The position numbers and the translations under genes were made by a program. A stretch of DNA of 11,234 bases from Methanomicrobia archaeon (lineage in GTDB: Archaea; Halobacteriota; Syntropharchaeia; Alkanophagales; Methanospirareceae): NCBI GenBank assembly GCA_016928455.1, contig JAFGKP010000022.1:1-11234 (forward strand), given 5' to 3'. Positions 1 through 6,892 of the stretch are shown piece by piece (position 1 is the first letter of the stretch; every line of letters starts with the position of its first letter). The notes below the pieces were generated by a model, which was not told where the DNA came from, ran no database searches, and worked only from the letters and a program-made list of their open reading frames with translations.

Positions 1-909
1 CCACGCGATATCAAGGTCCTGCAGGCCGCGGCCGCAGTCGGTCAGACCATCCTCATGAATACCTACGATACCTACTTCTCCGCAGCTCATCTGACGATCG
101 CGCAGATCCTGCTGACGCATGGTGCCTTCTTTAACCGGCGGCGGTACCTCAATCTGCGGAACACGCTGCATACCCTGCTGAAGGCCGGGGTGGTTCCGAT
201 CGTGAATGAGAACGATACGGTAGCCGTTGATGAAATCAAGCTGGGCGATAACGATAACCTCTCAGCACTCGTAGCGAGCAATCTCGAGGCCGATTTGCTC
301 ATTATTCTCTCGGATGTCGACGGCCTGTACACCGCCAATCCCAAACGGAACGAGGGTGCTACATTCATCTCCATGGTCACGGAGATCACGCCGGAGCTGG
401 AGCAGAGCGCGGATAAAGGCGGGAAGACGGGCGTCGGCGGTATGAAGACGAAGCTTGAGGCTGCGAAGGTCGTGATGAAGGCTGGTATCCCAATGGTGAT
501 TGTCAACGGCCGGCAAGAGAACATCCTCGTGCGCGTTATTGAGGGCGAACCGGTGGGCACGCTCTTTCTGCCCGCGCAGAAGGACCTGAACGGGCGAAGG
601 CACTGGATCCGGTTCTCATCCTCCGTAAAGGGCATGATCGCGGTTGATGACGGTGCGAAGCGAGCATTGCTCGAGAACGGCAGCAGCTTGCTCGCATCAG
701 GGATCATCAGGGTCGAGAAGGAGTTCAAGAGCGGCGATCCAGTCAGTATCGTGGATGCAAAGGGTGCCGCGTTCGCAAAAGGCATCACGAACTACTCGAG
801 CCGTGAGCTCGTGCAGATAAAGGGCGCGAAATCGCACGAGATCAAGCGGATTTTGGGCAGTAAAGAGGGTACTGAAGTCGTCTACCGGGGGAATATGGTG
901 CTTCTCTGA
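1..909 (+). CDS. proB: Glutamate 5-kinase, C-terminal part with PUA domain (5' end outside window)
   Basis: ATP-dependent phosphorylation of glutamate to gamma-glutamyl phosphate, the first step of cytoplasmic proline synthesis. The frame is open from base 1 and 302 residues are present, so roughly the first 70-80 of the usual 370-380 are missing. The amino-acid-kinase domain shows the AAAAVGQ helix, the NENDTV segment, DNDNLSALVA, the LLIILSDVDGLY strand and GGMKTKLEAAK, all typical of ProB. From about base 610 a C-terminal PUA domain follows (KGMIAVDDGAK, then IVDAKGAAFAKGITNYSS), as in long-form bacterial and archaeal enzymes. In bacteria ProB is feedback-inhibited by proline; the catalytic core here looks intact. 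proA lies 1.6 kb downstream on the same strand rather than next to it. The stop TGA is at 907-909. Identification is firm; only the start cannot be seen. Confidence 0.96.
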   Translation, partial: PRDIKVLQAAAAVGQTILMNTYDTYFSAAHLTIAQILLTHGAFFNRRRYLNLRNTLHTLLKAGVVPIVNENDTVAVDEIKLGDNDNLSALVASNLEADLLIILSDVDGLYTANPKRNEGATFISMVTEITPELEQSADKGGKTGVGGMKTKLEAAKVVMKAGIPMVIVNGRQENILVRVIEGEPVGTLFLPAQKDLNGRRHWIRFSSSVKGMIAVDDGAKRALLENGSSLLASGIIRVEKEFKSGDPVSIVDAKGAAFAKGITNYSSRELVQIKGAKSHEIKRILGSKEGTEVVYRGNMVLL

Positions 910-1007
910 GTGCTCTTCCCGGAGTAGAACTTCATTGTGGTCTGGCTGGATAATCAGGACGAGTTCTTATCGTTATGCAGTTTTTCACGAACGGTGAAAG
1001 GCGCACG

Positions 1008-1014
1008 TATATAA
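1008..1014 (+). promoter_or_regulatory. TATA-box-like element before the alpha/beta-hydrolase remnant
   Basis: TATATAA stands about 23 nt upstream of an ATG at 1034. The same spacing is seen before the lipid kinase, PfkB and ApgM-like genes in this window. This suggests the original promoter and leaderless start of the now broken gene are still present. The spacing is seen in the sequence; promoter activity is inferred. Confidence 0.45.
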
Positions 1015-1033
1015 CTGATCCGACTATGGATCT

Positions 1034-1628
1034 ATGAAGATAACAGGATATCACGTAAGTGATAGAAAGTGCCTGAACGTCTCGTATCCATAACAGTAGA
1101 GAGCATCCCGAAAAACTTCGGTCGCTCATGCTCATCTCCACGTTCAGCCATACCGATTCTGCTCTGCGGACTACCTTCAAAGAACTTCGTAACCGCTTGC
1201 TCACGGGCGGCTGCCCGGCATTCTTCGACGAGGCGTGAACCTAACAGTAACCCCTGAGTTCGCTGCAGCGCATGCTGATGAACTTGCTGAGGTTAAAGAA
1301 GACATGGTCGAGACATGGTCGAGACATGGTCGAGACATGGTCGCGATGAATTCCGCCGCTGCTCTTGTTCGTGCTCTTGAATGCGTGTATGAGTTCAACG
1401 TAGCGGATAAAATAGCACACAGAGCGCGTCCGACGTTGATCATTTCCGGGAGCGAGGATATCTTCACGCTACGCTACTGCTCCGAACAGATACACCGCGC
1501 TATCCCGGGTCATACTGGAAGGCGTAGCTCATAACGTGCTCATGCCGGAAAAGATCACGGAACTTCCCCGGTTGGTTTTGGATTCCCGGGCCAGTCACGG
1601 AATGAAATACGCGCTCGAGCTGTGGTAA
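1034..1628 (+). pseudogene. Decayed alpha/beta-hydrolase gene
   Basis: No intact frame spans this stretch, but three consecutive segments read as the C-terminal half of an alpha/beta-hydrolase fold enzyme. From about 1101, frame 3 gives EHPEKLRSLMLISTFSHT, the usual strand after the nucleophile elbow, and runs to DEA before a TGA at 1236. Shifting by one base at about 1235 continues in frame 2 with NLTVTPEFAAAHADELAEV, then FNVADKIAHRARP and TLIISGSEDIFT, the strand carrying the catalytic acid. At about 1508 a second shift returns to frame 3: VILEGVAHNVLMPEKITEL, with the catalytic His region, ending at TAA 1626-1628. The nucleophile motif GxSxG is not found. An ATG at 1034 opens a 19-codon frame that stops at 1091 and may be the original 5' end, implying a large internal deletion; that boundary is the weakest part. 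An 11-bp repeat sits inside. Substrate unknown. Sequencing error could explain the frame shifts but not the missing N-terminal half. Confidence 0.8.
1300..1343 (+). repeat. Four perfect tandem copies of an 11-bp unit
   Basis: The unit agacatggtcg occurs four times without change and without spacers (copies begin at 1300, 1311, 1322 and 1333). It lies inside the alpha/beta-hydrolase remnant. Three extra copies add 33 bp, or 11 residues, so the expansion itself keeps the local frame. It looks like slippage expansion, not a CRISPR or an origin iteron array. Confidence 0.9.
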
Positions 1629-1767
1629 AGAACGCGAATAGCCGATTGATCAGGTTTCCGTTGCAGTTGCAGGTTCCGGCTGAATCGCGGATATGGGCCT
1701 GCGGATGTTGAATTTGCGTAAGGATTTGACTGACTCAAAAAGCGTATTTAGTGCTACATTTATTGCC

Positions 1768-1774
1768 TTTAAAT
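1768..1774 (+). promoter_or_regulatory. TATA box of the lipid kinase gene
   Basis: TTTAAAT is centred 22 nt before the ATG at 1793, consistent with a leaderless archaeal transcript. It lies downstream of the possible GTG at 1751, which argues against that earlier start. The 1629-1767 stretch before it holds nothing else I can identify. Confidence 0.6.
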
Positions 1775-1792
1775 CTGATATCAGTATCCGTT

Positions 1793-2413
1793 ATGGCGCA
1801 GCAAGAATTCAATCTGAAGACAGAACTCCAGAGAAAGGCAGTACACGCTACGTCTGTGCTGATAGTGTTACTTTATTTCGTTCTGCCAAAGGCGGCAATT
1901 GTGCTGCTGCTGACCTTGTTCCTGATACTATTCCTGGAGGTCGAGTTCATCAGGATTGACCTTAAGTGGAAATTACCCTTCTTTCATAAACTTTACCGTG
2001 CGAAGGAGGCAGAGAGCTTGAGCGGCAACGTCTTCTTCCTTATCGGTGCTATAATCGCCATCAGCGCCTTTTCCAAGGCGATAGCCATAACTGCTATATT
2101 GATGACCACGTTCGGCGATGCTGCCGCGGCGATATTCGGTAAGCGGTTCGGCAGGACATGGATACCAAAGCTGGAGAACCGAGCTGTAGAGGGTTGCATG
2201 GCAGAGTTTCTCGTGGATCTCCTCATTGGGTTCATCTTCCTTGACTCGTGGCTGGTAATTCTGGTGATGGCTGGGACCGCAACGATCGTTGAGACGGTGG
2301 TCATGAAGATGGATGACAATCTCTTAATCCCCTTATTTTCAGGCTTTAACGCACAGATGCTCTCGTACATAATCGCTTCTGGACGCTTGCCCGTTCTTGC
2401 AATTCCGGGTTAG
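1793..2413 (+). CDS. Membrane polyprenol/diacylglycerol-type kinase (SEC59/DGK1/VTE5-like)
   Basis: A 206-residue integral membrane protein with about six hydrophobic segments. It matches the family that includes CTP-dependent dolichol kinase (SEC59), yeast diacylglycerol kinase (DGK1) and phytol kinase (VTE5). Visible hallmarks are RKAVHATS in the first cytoplasmic part, the acidic EVEFIR after helix 2, SGNVFFLIGA, then TTFGDAAAAIFGKRFGR, and VETVVMKMDDNLLIPLFSG near the end. Family members phosphorylate an isoprenoid or lipid alcohol at the membrane. In an archaeon a role in dolichol phosphate supply for glycosylation, or isoprenoid alcohol salvage for lipids, is plausible, but the substrate cannot be read from the sequence. 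Start ATG 1793 was preferred because a TATA box sits 22 nt upstream; a GTG at 1751 would add 14 residues and lies upstream of that box. It sits between proB and proA with no obvious metabolic link. Confidence 0.82.
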   Translation: MAQQEFNLKTELQRKAVHATSVLIVLLYFVLPKAAIVLLLTLFLILFLEVEFIRIDLKWKLPFFHKLYRAKEAESLSGNVFFLIGAIIAISAFSKAIAITAILMTTFGDAAAAIFGKRFGRTWIPKLENRAVEGCMAEFLVDLLIGFIFLDSWLVILVMAGTATIVETVVMKMDDNLLIPLFSGFNAQMLSYIIASGRLPVLAIPG

Positions 2414-2424
2414 CGCGGAATACA

Positions 2425-2434
2425 TACTAAATAT
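2425..2434 (+). promoter_or_regulatory. Probable TATA box of proA
   Basis: The A/T-rich tactaaatat lies about 60 nt before the proA start, just after the lipid kinase stop codon. Transcription starting about 25 nt downstream would give a leader of roughly 30 nt carrying a GAGG ribosome-binding element at 2477-2480. This suggests proA has its own promoter. Confidence 0.45.
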
Positions 2435-2491
2435 GAAAGATAATCAGTCCCCAGATCTATCAGAGGTTCATAACCTGAGGAAGTGGTGAAG

Positions 2492-3862
2492 ATGGCAGTG
2501 GGAAAGGAGGAGACCGTAGGAACGTCTGGCAGGGGTATCGTGGAGAAGGCGAAGATGGCGCGCGCAGCTGCGCTGGTCCTGGCCAATGTGTCAACAGCAG
2601 CAAAGGACGCGGCACTGCTGCGGATCGCCGCGGCACTGAATGAGCATCGCGAGCAGCTACTGGCAGCGAATAAGCGCGACGTTGAACTCGCTGCTCAATT
2701 GGTGGCTGGCGGTAAGATGTCCAGAGCGCTACTCGATCGACTGAAGCTGACCGATGCGAAGCTCGATGAGATGATCCTGAGCGTGAAGGACGTCGCGAAA
2801 CTGGATGATCCGGTTGGTAAGACGCTCTCCGCGATCGAGCTGGATACTGATTTAGAGCTCTATCAGGTCGCCTGCCCGATCGGCGTGATCGGCGCGATCT
2901 TCGAGTCACGGCCTGACGTGCTCGTGCAAATCTCCACGCTCTGCCTCAAGACCGGCAACGCCGTTCTGCTCAAAGGCGGCTCGGAGGCGCGCAGCACGAA
3001 CGAAGCGCTCTTTACGGTGGTTGCGGAAGCCGCGTCTGCGGGCGCGGGCATCCCTGACGGATGGATTCAACTGCTGGAGACGCGTGAGGATGTCGATGCG
3101 ATGCTGAAACTGCACGAGTATATAGATCTCATCGTGCCGCGCGGGAGCGATCAATTCGTGCGCTATATCCAGGACAATTCGAGCATTATGGTGCTGGGGC
3201 ATTCCGAAGGTATCTGCCACGTCTACGTTGACCGCGATGCCGATGTGCCCATGGCGCTCGAGATCTGCTACGATGCGAAGGTGCAGTATCCCGCGGTTTG
3301 CAACGCCGCGGAGACCTTACTGGTAGATACGCAGATCGCCCGTGAGTTCCTGCCCCGGATGGTGGACCGTTATCGTGAGGCAGGCGTTGAGGTTCGCGGA
3401 TGCCCGCGAACGCTGGGGCTCCTCGAGCGCAAAGGTATGGTGGGGATAAAACCCGCTACCGACGACGACTGGCGGACCGAATACAACGATCTGATCATCG
3501 CAGTCAAGATAGTGGAGGGCGTTGATGAGGCCATCGCGCACATCAACACCTATGGATCCGGCCATACCGACGCCATCGTCACGGAGAATACCGCGACCGC
3601 ACTGAAGTTCTTGCGGTTCGTTGATTCGTCCTCAGTGATGCAGAACGCTTCAACGCGATTCAGCGATGGATTCCGGTACGGTAAGGGTGCCGAGGTAGGG
3701 ATCAGCACGTATAAAGTGCACGCACGCGGACCGGTGGGTCTGGAGGGACTGGTGATCTATAAATACCTCCTCATGGGTGCAGGACAGGTCGTCGCCACGT
3801 ACGTCGGTAAGGACGCAAAGCCCTTCACACACCGGAAACTGACCAGGAGCTTCTCATTCTAG
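2492..3862 (+). CDS. proA: Gamma-glutamyl phosphate reductase
   Basis: NADPH-dependent reduction of gamma-glutamyl phosphate to glutamate 5-semialdehyde, the second step of proline synthesis, taking the unstable product of ProB. The 456-residue protein is an aldehyde-dehydrogenase-fold enzyme covering the whole family. Visible motifs are FESRPDVLVQ, LKTGNAVLLKGGSEA, IDLIVPRGSDQFVRYIQ, VLGHSEGICHVYVD, the catalytic cysteine in YPAVCNAAETLL (about residue 270), and the C-terminal YGKGAEVGIST with ARGPVGLEGL. E. coli ProA is 417 residues; the extra length is mostly about 20 residues before the first conserved helix and a short tail. Three in-frame starts lie close together: GTG 2483, GTG 2486 and ATG 2492. 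ATG 2492 is chosen because GAGG at 2477-2480 is too near the first GTG, but GTG 2486 is possible. A promoter of its own is likely. Confidence 0.96.
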   Translation: MAVGKEETVGTSGRGIVEKAKMARAAALVLANVSTAAKDAALLRIAAALNEHREQLLAANKRDVELAAQLVAGGKMSRALLDRLKLTDAKLDEMILSVKDVAKLDDPVGKTLSAIELDTDLELYQVACPIGVIGAIFESRPDVLVQISTLCLKTGNAVLLKGGSEARSTNEALFTVVAEAASAGAGIPDGWIQLLETREDVDAMLKLHEYIDLIVPRGSDQFVRYIQDNSSIMVLGHSEGICHVYVDRDADVPMALEICYDAKVQYPAVCNAAETLLVDTQIAREFLPRMVDRYREAGVEVRGCPRTLGLLERKGMVGIKPATDDDWRTEYNDLIIAVKIVEGVDEAIAHINTYGSGHTDAIVTENTATALKFLRFVDSSSVMQNASTRFSDGFRYGKGAEVGISTYKVHARGPVGLEGLVIYKYLLMGAGQVVATYVGKDAKPFTHRKLTRSFSF

Positions 3863-3895
3863 CATCCTCCTACCGAGGGTTCTCCCAACGCACAC

Positions 3896-4240
3896 TCAGC
3901 CGTACATGCCTTCCGGTGGCCGTGCGGGCTCATCCTCGCGTACCGGCCGCGCGGGGATCGTCCCGAACTGCTTCTCGTAGGCCTTGATGTGACGGTCGAG
4001 CCAGCTCAGCAACGCCTTCGCCTGCTCCGGGGACATCGTTATCTCAGCCTGAAGCTCGCGGAGGATCACCGGCGGCTCCTTACCGGTCACCGTGTCCTCC
4101 GTGACATCCTCATACCCCTCCTGGTAGACGATCATCTTGAACTCGTACGGCGTATGCCCGCCGAAGACGCCCGATGAATAGAGGCGTTTGAACTCCGGAT
4201 GCTTCCGCACCACAAACTTTGGCCTCGCTATCTGCTCCAT
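3896..4240 (-). CDS. DUF3467 family protein
   Basis: A small soluble protein of 114 residues with the pattern of DUF3467, a family of about 100 residues in bacteria and archaea with no established function. The N-terminal half has RPKFVVRKHPEF and TPYEFKMIVYQEG, where family members carry a short beta-rich segment. The C-terminal half has ITMSPEQAKALLSWLDRHI and KAYEKQFGTIP, the conserved 'MSP..AK.L...L...I..YE..FG.I' helix. There is no signal peptide, membrane segment or catalytic motif. ATG 4240 was chosen over GTG 4252: GGAGGGTGA just upstream is well placed for the ATG and would overlap the GTG. The gene converges on proA and is divergent from the PfkB kinase gene. Family assignment is fairly sure; function is unknown. 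Confidence 0.82.
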   Translation of the reverse strand: MEQIARPKFVVRKHPEFKRLYSSGVFGGHTPYEFKMIVYQEGYEDVTEDTVTGKEPPVILRELQAEITMSPEQAKALLSWLDRHIKAYEKQFGTIPARPVREDEPARPPEGMYG

Positions 4241-4265
4241 CTGTGAACTCACCCTCCACCTATCC

Positions 4266-4272
4266 TATTTAA
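4266..4272 (-). promoter_or_regulatory. Probable TATA box of the DUF3467 gene
   Basis: On the - strand TTAAATA is centred about 29 nt before ATG 4240, giving a very short leader. A second A/T-rich patch at 4291-4302 could instead give a leader of about 30 nt that includes GGAGG. The 110-bp divergent region thus probably carries two outward promoters. Confidence 0.45.
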
Positions 4273-4323
4273 GCGTAAGGCATATCCTATTTCTATATCT
4301 AGTTTCAGCTACTGCCGAATTGC

Positions 4324-4331
4324 TTTAAATA
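4324..4331 (+). promoter_or_regulatory. TATA box of the PfkB kinase-pdaD operon
   Basis: TTTAAATA is centred about 22 nt before ATG 4350, matching the spacing before the lipid kinase gene. It predicts a leaderless message for the kinase and co-transcription of pdaD behind it. Confidence 0.55.
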
Positions 4332-4349
4332 CTTTTGGAACGACGAGCT

Positions 4350-5345
4350 ATGGGAGCGAGCCAGGCAATGGAACGACACGAGGTGGTACTCATCGGTGAC
4401 GTTTTCTGCGATATTCAGACGCTGCCGATCGAGGCATATCCGGAGCGTGATAAACAGCTCGGCTGTGAATTTATGCTCTCACTCGGCGGTCAGGCGGGCA
4501 ACTGCGCGGCGGCGTGCGCTTCGCTCGGGCTCGAAACGGCGCTTGTCTGCAAGACCGGTAGGGACGCGCTTTCCTGTTGGGTTCGCGCCGAGCTGGAAAA
4601 GACGGGCGTGGCGCTTTATGGTCAACTAACAGATGATGCAGCGCTTCAGCGGCCCGGTATCACCGTGAGCATCACCTTCACGGATGGCAGCCGATCAATG
4701 CTCTCAGACCGTGGCTCGAACCTGGCCCTCGTTGGGGACGAGGTGAATGGAGAACTGCTGAGAAGTTCGCGATTCGTGATGCGGGCCGGCCACTGGAATA
4801 CCGAAGGCTTGTTTTCAGCCAACATAAAGCTGCTGGAGGCTGCGAAGGATGCCGGTGCCTTTACCGGGTTCGATATCGGCTGGAGCGCGTATCTCGGGTG
4901 GACGGATCGTGCACGGGAGACCGTTCTGGAGCTCCTGCCGATGGTTGATTTCCTCTTCGTGAACGAGGCGGAACTCCGCGAATTGAGTACCAAAAAAGGA
5001 CGAGCGGGCGCGTATGAACTCCTGCGGCGGGGCTGCAAGCAGGTAATTGTCCACCGGGGCGACGGAGGCTCTGCCTGGATCGCGCCCGATGTTCTGCTCA
5101 ACTGCCCGGCCTTTGCTGTCACACCGGTGCGCCCGACAGGTGGCGGGGATGTCTTCAATGCAGGGTTCATTTATGCGGTCTTAGCGGGTAAAGAAGCGGA
5201 TGAGTGCCTTCGCTTCGCTAATGCCTGCGCGGCCTTCTACATTACCAGAAGGAGCGTGAGCACGGTGTTCCCGTCGTTAGACGAGGTGAAAGATTTCTAT
5301 GCCCGGCACCATCTTAAAGAACCAGGAGCATGTGAGCATCAATGA
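4350..5345 (+). CDS. PfkB-family carbohydrate/nucleoside kinase
   Basis: A 331-residue ribokinase-fold kinase that transfers ATP phosphate to a sugar, nucleoside or related alcohol. Signature 1 is seen as SLGGQAGNCAAACASLG (about 45-61), and signature 2 near the C-terminus as PTGGGDVFNAGF with the catalytic-base Asp at about residue 267. Between them lie DFLFVNEAELREL and QVIVHRGDGGSAW, the usual FVNE and nucleotide-side strands. The position that is commonly Asp in DTTGAGD is Arg (about 261), which is unusual. The substrate cannot be told from the sequence. ATG 4350 fits the TATA box 22 nt upstream; TTG 4335 is too close to it, and ATG 4368, also in frame, is possible. The stop overlaps the pdaD start (ATGA), so the two proteins are probably made together, which hints at a link to polyamine or nucleoside metabolism without proving one. 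Confidence 0.88.
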   Translation: MGASQAMERHEVVLIGDVFCDIQTLPIEAYPERDKQLGCEFMLSLGGQAGNCAAACASLGLETALVCKTGRDALSCWVRAELEKTGVALYGQLTDDAALQRPGITVSITFTDGSRSMLSDRGSNLALVGDEVNGELLRSSRFVMRAGHWNTEGLFSANIKLLEAAKDAGAFTGFDIGWSAYLGWTDRARETVLELLPMVDFLFVNEAELRELSTKKGRAGAYELLRRGCKQVIVHRGDGGSAWIAPDVLLNCPAFAVTPVRPTGGGDVFNAGFIYAVLAGKEADECLRFANACAAFYITRRSVSTVFPSLDEVKDFYARHHLKEPGACEHQ

Positions 5346-5824
5346 TACCGCGGGCGTTCTTTGTTACCTCCGGTGTGGGGATGGATCCGGAGCCGGCCAT
5401 TGCCTTTGATCGCGCGCTGCGGGACGCAGGTATAGGTGAGTGTAATCTGGTAGAAGTCTCCTCCATTCTGCCGGCGGACGCCGTAGTGCTCGATCGTAAG
5501 CACGCGAGCATAAAACCAGGCACCATCACCTTCTGTGTGCTCTCGCGAGCCGATGGCGGATCAGGTGACGTGGTCGGTGCCGGAGTAGGTTATGGGTGGC
5601 TGGGTGAGGAGCCTGGTACGGCGAATCGCGCGTTTGGCATCATCGGTGAGCATCACGGGCACCATGCGCGTGCGTTTCTTGCGGGGAAGATACAGGAGAA
5701 GCTGGATAAGATGGCCGCGATGCGCGAGCTGCACGTGCTCGCCAGAGAGCTGGTGGTGGAATCCGTAGAAGTGGAGCATGGCAAATTCGGCTCGGTGGTC
5801 GTCGCGCTTGTGCTCCTCTTCTGA
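5342..5824 (+). CDS. pdaD: Pyruvoyl-dependent arginine decarboxylase
   Basis: Decarboxylates arginine to agmatine, the entry step of archaeal polyamine synthesis; agmatine is also the donor for agmatidine at tRNA-Ile2 in many archaea. The 160-residue proenzyme has the family's full length (about 155-165). The motif VEVSSILP places self-cleavage between Ser40 and Ser41: the first 40 residues become the beta chain, and Ser41 becomes the pyruvoyl group at the head of the alpha chain. Other family features are the start FFVTSGVG, CVLSRADGG followed by a glycine-rich GDVVGAGVGYG, and IGEHHGHH in the active-site region. No pyridoxal phosphate is used. The ATG overlaps the kinase stop by 4 bp, indicating translational coupling. 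Histidine decarboxylase-type relatives share the pyruvoyl chemistry, but the motif set here is that of PdaD. Confidence 0.93.
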   Translation: MIPRAFFVTSGVGMDPEPAIAFDRALRDAGIGECNLVEVSSILPADAVVLDRKHASIKPGTITFCVLSRADGGSGDVVGAGVGYGWLGEEPGTANRAFGIIGEHHGHHARAFLAGKIQEKLDKMAAMRELHVLARELVVESVEVEHGKFGSVVVALVLLF

Positions 5825-5832
5825 GTGCAGGT

Positions 5833-5856
5833 GCAAGCAAGCAAGTAAGCAGGCAG
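5833..5856 (+). repeat. Imperfect tetranucleotide repeat after pdaD
   Basis: Six 4-bp units in a row: gcaa three times, then gtaa, gcag, gcag. It lies just after the pdaD stop and before the radA promoter. It is short, and I see no gene or hairpin function in it. Confidence 0.6.
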
Positions 5857-5865
5857 TCGAAAAGT

Positions 5866-5871
5866 TTAAGT
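5866..5871 (+). promoter_or_regulatory. Possible TATA box of radA
   Basis: TTTAAG lies about 50 nt upstream of the chosen start and would give a leader of about 29 nt carrying the GAGGTGA element at 5905-5911. A second A/T-rich site at 5891-5900 could instead place transcription near 5920, giving a leaderless message. Confidence 0.4.
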
Positions 5872-5919
5872 GTTTCCAGCGGGTGTTAGGTACTAAATAA
5901 CGAAGAGGTGAACGTACTC

Positions 5920-6867
5920 GTGGATCTGGAGGATTTACCGGGTGTCGGACCTGCGATTGCGGAGAAATTACGCGATGGTGGGTTCAATTCGTTGGAAGCG
6001 ATCGCTGTGGCCTCACCCGCAGAGTTGGTGTCTGCTGCGGAGATCGGAGAAGCCACCGCGGCGAAGATCATTAATGCGGCGCGAGTGGCTGCGGATATCG
6101 GCGGTTTTGAGACCGGCGATAAGATTCTGGAACGGCGGCGGGAGGTTGGGAAGCTCAAGACCAGCTCGAAATCGCTGGATGATCTGCTCGGCGGCGGGCT
6201 CGAGACACGGGCGATAACCGAGTTCTATGGCGAATTCGGCAGCGGGAAGACCCAGATTGCGCATCAGCTCGCGGTTAATGTGCAGTTACCACCGGAAAAG
6301 GGTGGCTTGAACGGCTCCGTTGTGATCATAGATACAGAAAATACCTTCCGACCAGAGCGGATCCAGAACATGGCCGAGGGAGCCGGATTGGAGTATGCAG
6401 GCGTGCTGCAGAATATCCATATCGCTCGCGCGTACAATTCGAATCACCAGATCCTGCTGGTGGATAGGGCGGAAAAGCTCGCGGAGGAGTTGAAAGAGAC
6501 CGAAAAACCGGTACGATTGCTCATTATTGATTCGGCGACCGCGCACTTCCGCAGTGAATACGTTGGTCGCGGCACGCTGGCAGACCGGCAGCAGAAGATC
6601 AACAAGCATCTGCACGATGCGCTACGGTTCGGCGACCTCAACAACGCTGTGGTGATGATTACGAACCAGGTGCAGGTGCGACCCGATGCGTTCTTCGGCG
6701 ATCCGACACGACCAATCGGCGGCCATATCGTCGGGCATACTGCGACATTCAGAATTTATCTGCGGAAATCAAAAGGCGAGAAACGGATCGCACGCCTGGT
6801 CGATTCACCGAACCTCCCGGAAGCAGAGGCGGTATTCTCAGTAACGGGACCGGGGATTCGAGATTAA
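5920..6867 (+). CDS. radA: DNA repair and recombination protein RadA
   Basis: The archaeal Rad51/RecA-type recombinase: it forms ATP-dependent filaments on single-stranded DNA and carries out strand exchange in repair. The 315 residues comprise an N-terminal helix-hairpin-helix domain (LEDLPGVGPAIAEKL and two helices, to about residue 55), then a linker and the ATPase core. Walker A is GEFGSGKT at about 104-111 and Walker B LLIID ends at Asp204. GRGTLADRQQKIN (loop L1 side), TNQVQVRPDAFFGDP followed by PIGGH (loop L2), and the C-terminal strand FSVTGPGIRD are all present, so it is full length. GTG 5908 is in frame, but it is part of the GAGGTGA ribosome-binding element (5905-5911), so GTG 5920, 8 nt after that element, is the better start and gives the usual short N-terminus. 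It converges on the CBS gene with a 25-bp gap. It is not the paralogue RadB, which lacks the helix-hairpin-helix domain. Confidence 0.96.
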   Translation: MDLEDLPGVGPAIAEKLRDGGFNSLEAIAVASPAELVSAAEIGEATAAKIINAARVAADIGGFETGDKILERRREVGKLKTSSKSLDDLLGGGLETRAITEFYGEFGSGKTQIAHQLAVNVQLPPEKGGLNGSVVIIDTENTFRPERIQNMAEGAGLEYAGVLQNIHIARAYNSNHQILLVDRAEKLAEELKETEKPVRLLIIDSATAHFRSEYVGRGTLADRQQKINKHLHDALRFGDLNNAVVMITNQVQVRPDAFFGDPTRPIGGHIVGHTATFRIYLRKSKGEKRIARLVDSPNLPEAEAVFSVTGPGIRD

Positions 6868-6892
6868 GTGTGCTAACGCGGGAGCTGCGTAG

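Noticed and set aside
87..788. Long - strand open frame opposite proB
   Set aside because: The opposite strand carries unmistakable ProB motifs; this frame is Ser/Arg/Pro-rich with no family resemblance, a shadow of GC-rich coding DNA.
932..1204. - strand open frame over the hydrolase remnant
   Set aside because: No motif is seen, and the + strand reads as hydrolase segments in part of the same stretch.
1300..1343. Possible CRISPR or origin iterons
   Set aside because: Units are 11 bp, directly abutting with no spacers, and lie within a former reading frame.
1693..1959. + strand open frame overlapping the lipid kinase start
   Set aside because: It overlaps the kinase in another frame, has no recognisable motif, and the TATA box with ATG 1793 supports the kinase.
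4646..5170. - strand open frame opposite the PfkB kinase
   Set aside because: The + strand has both PfkB signatures across this region; the reverse frame shows no domain.
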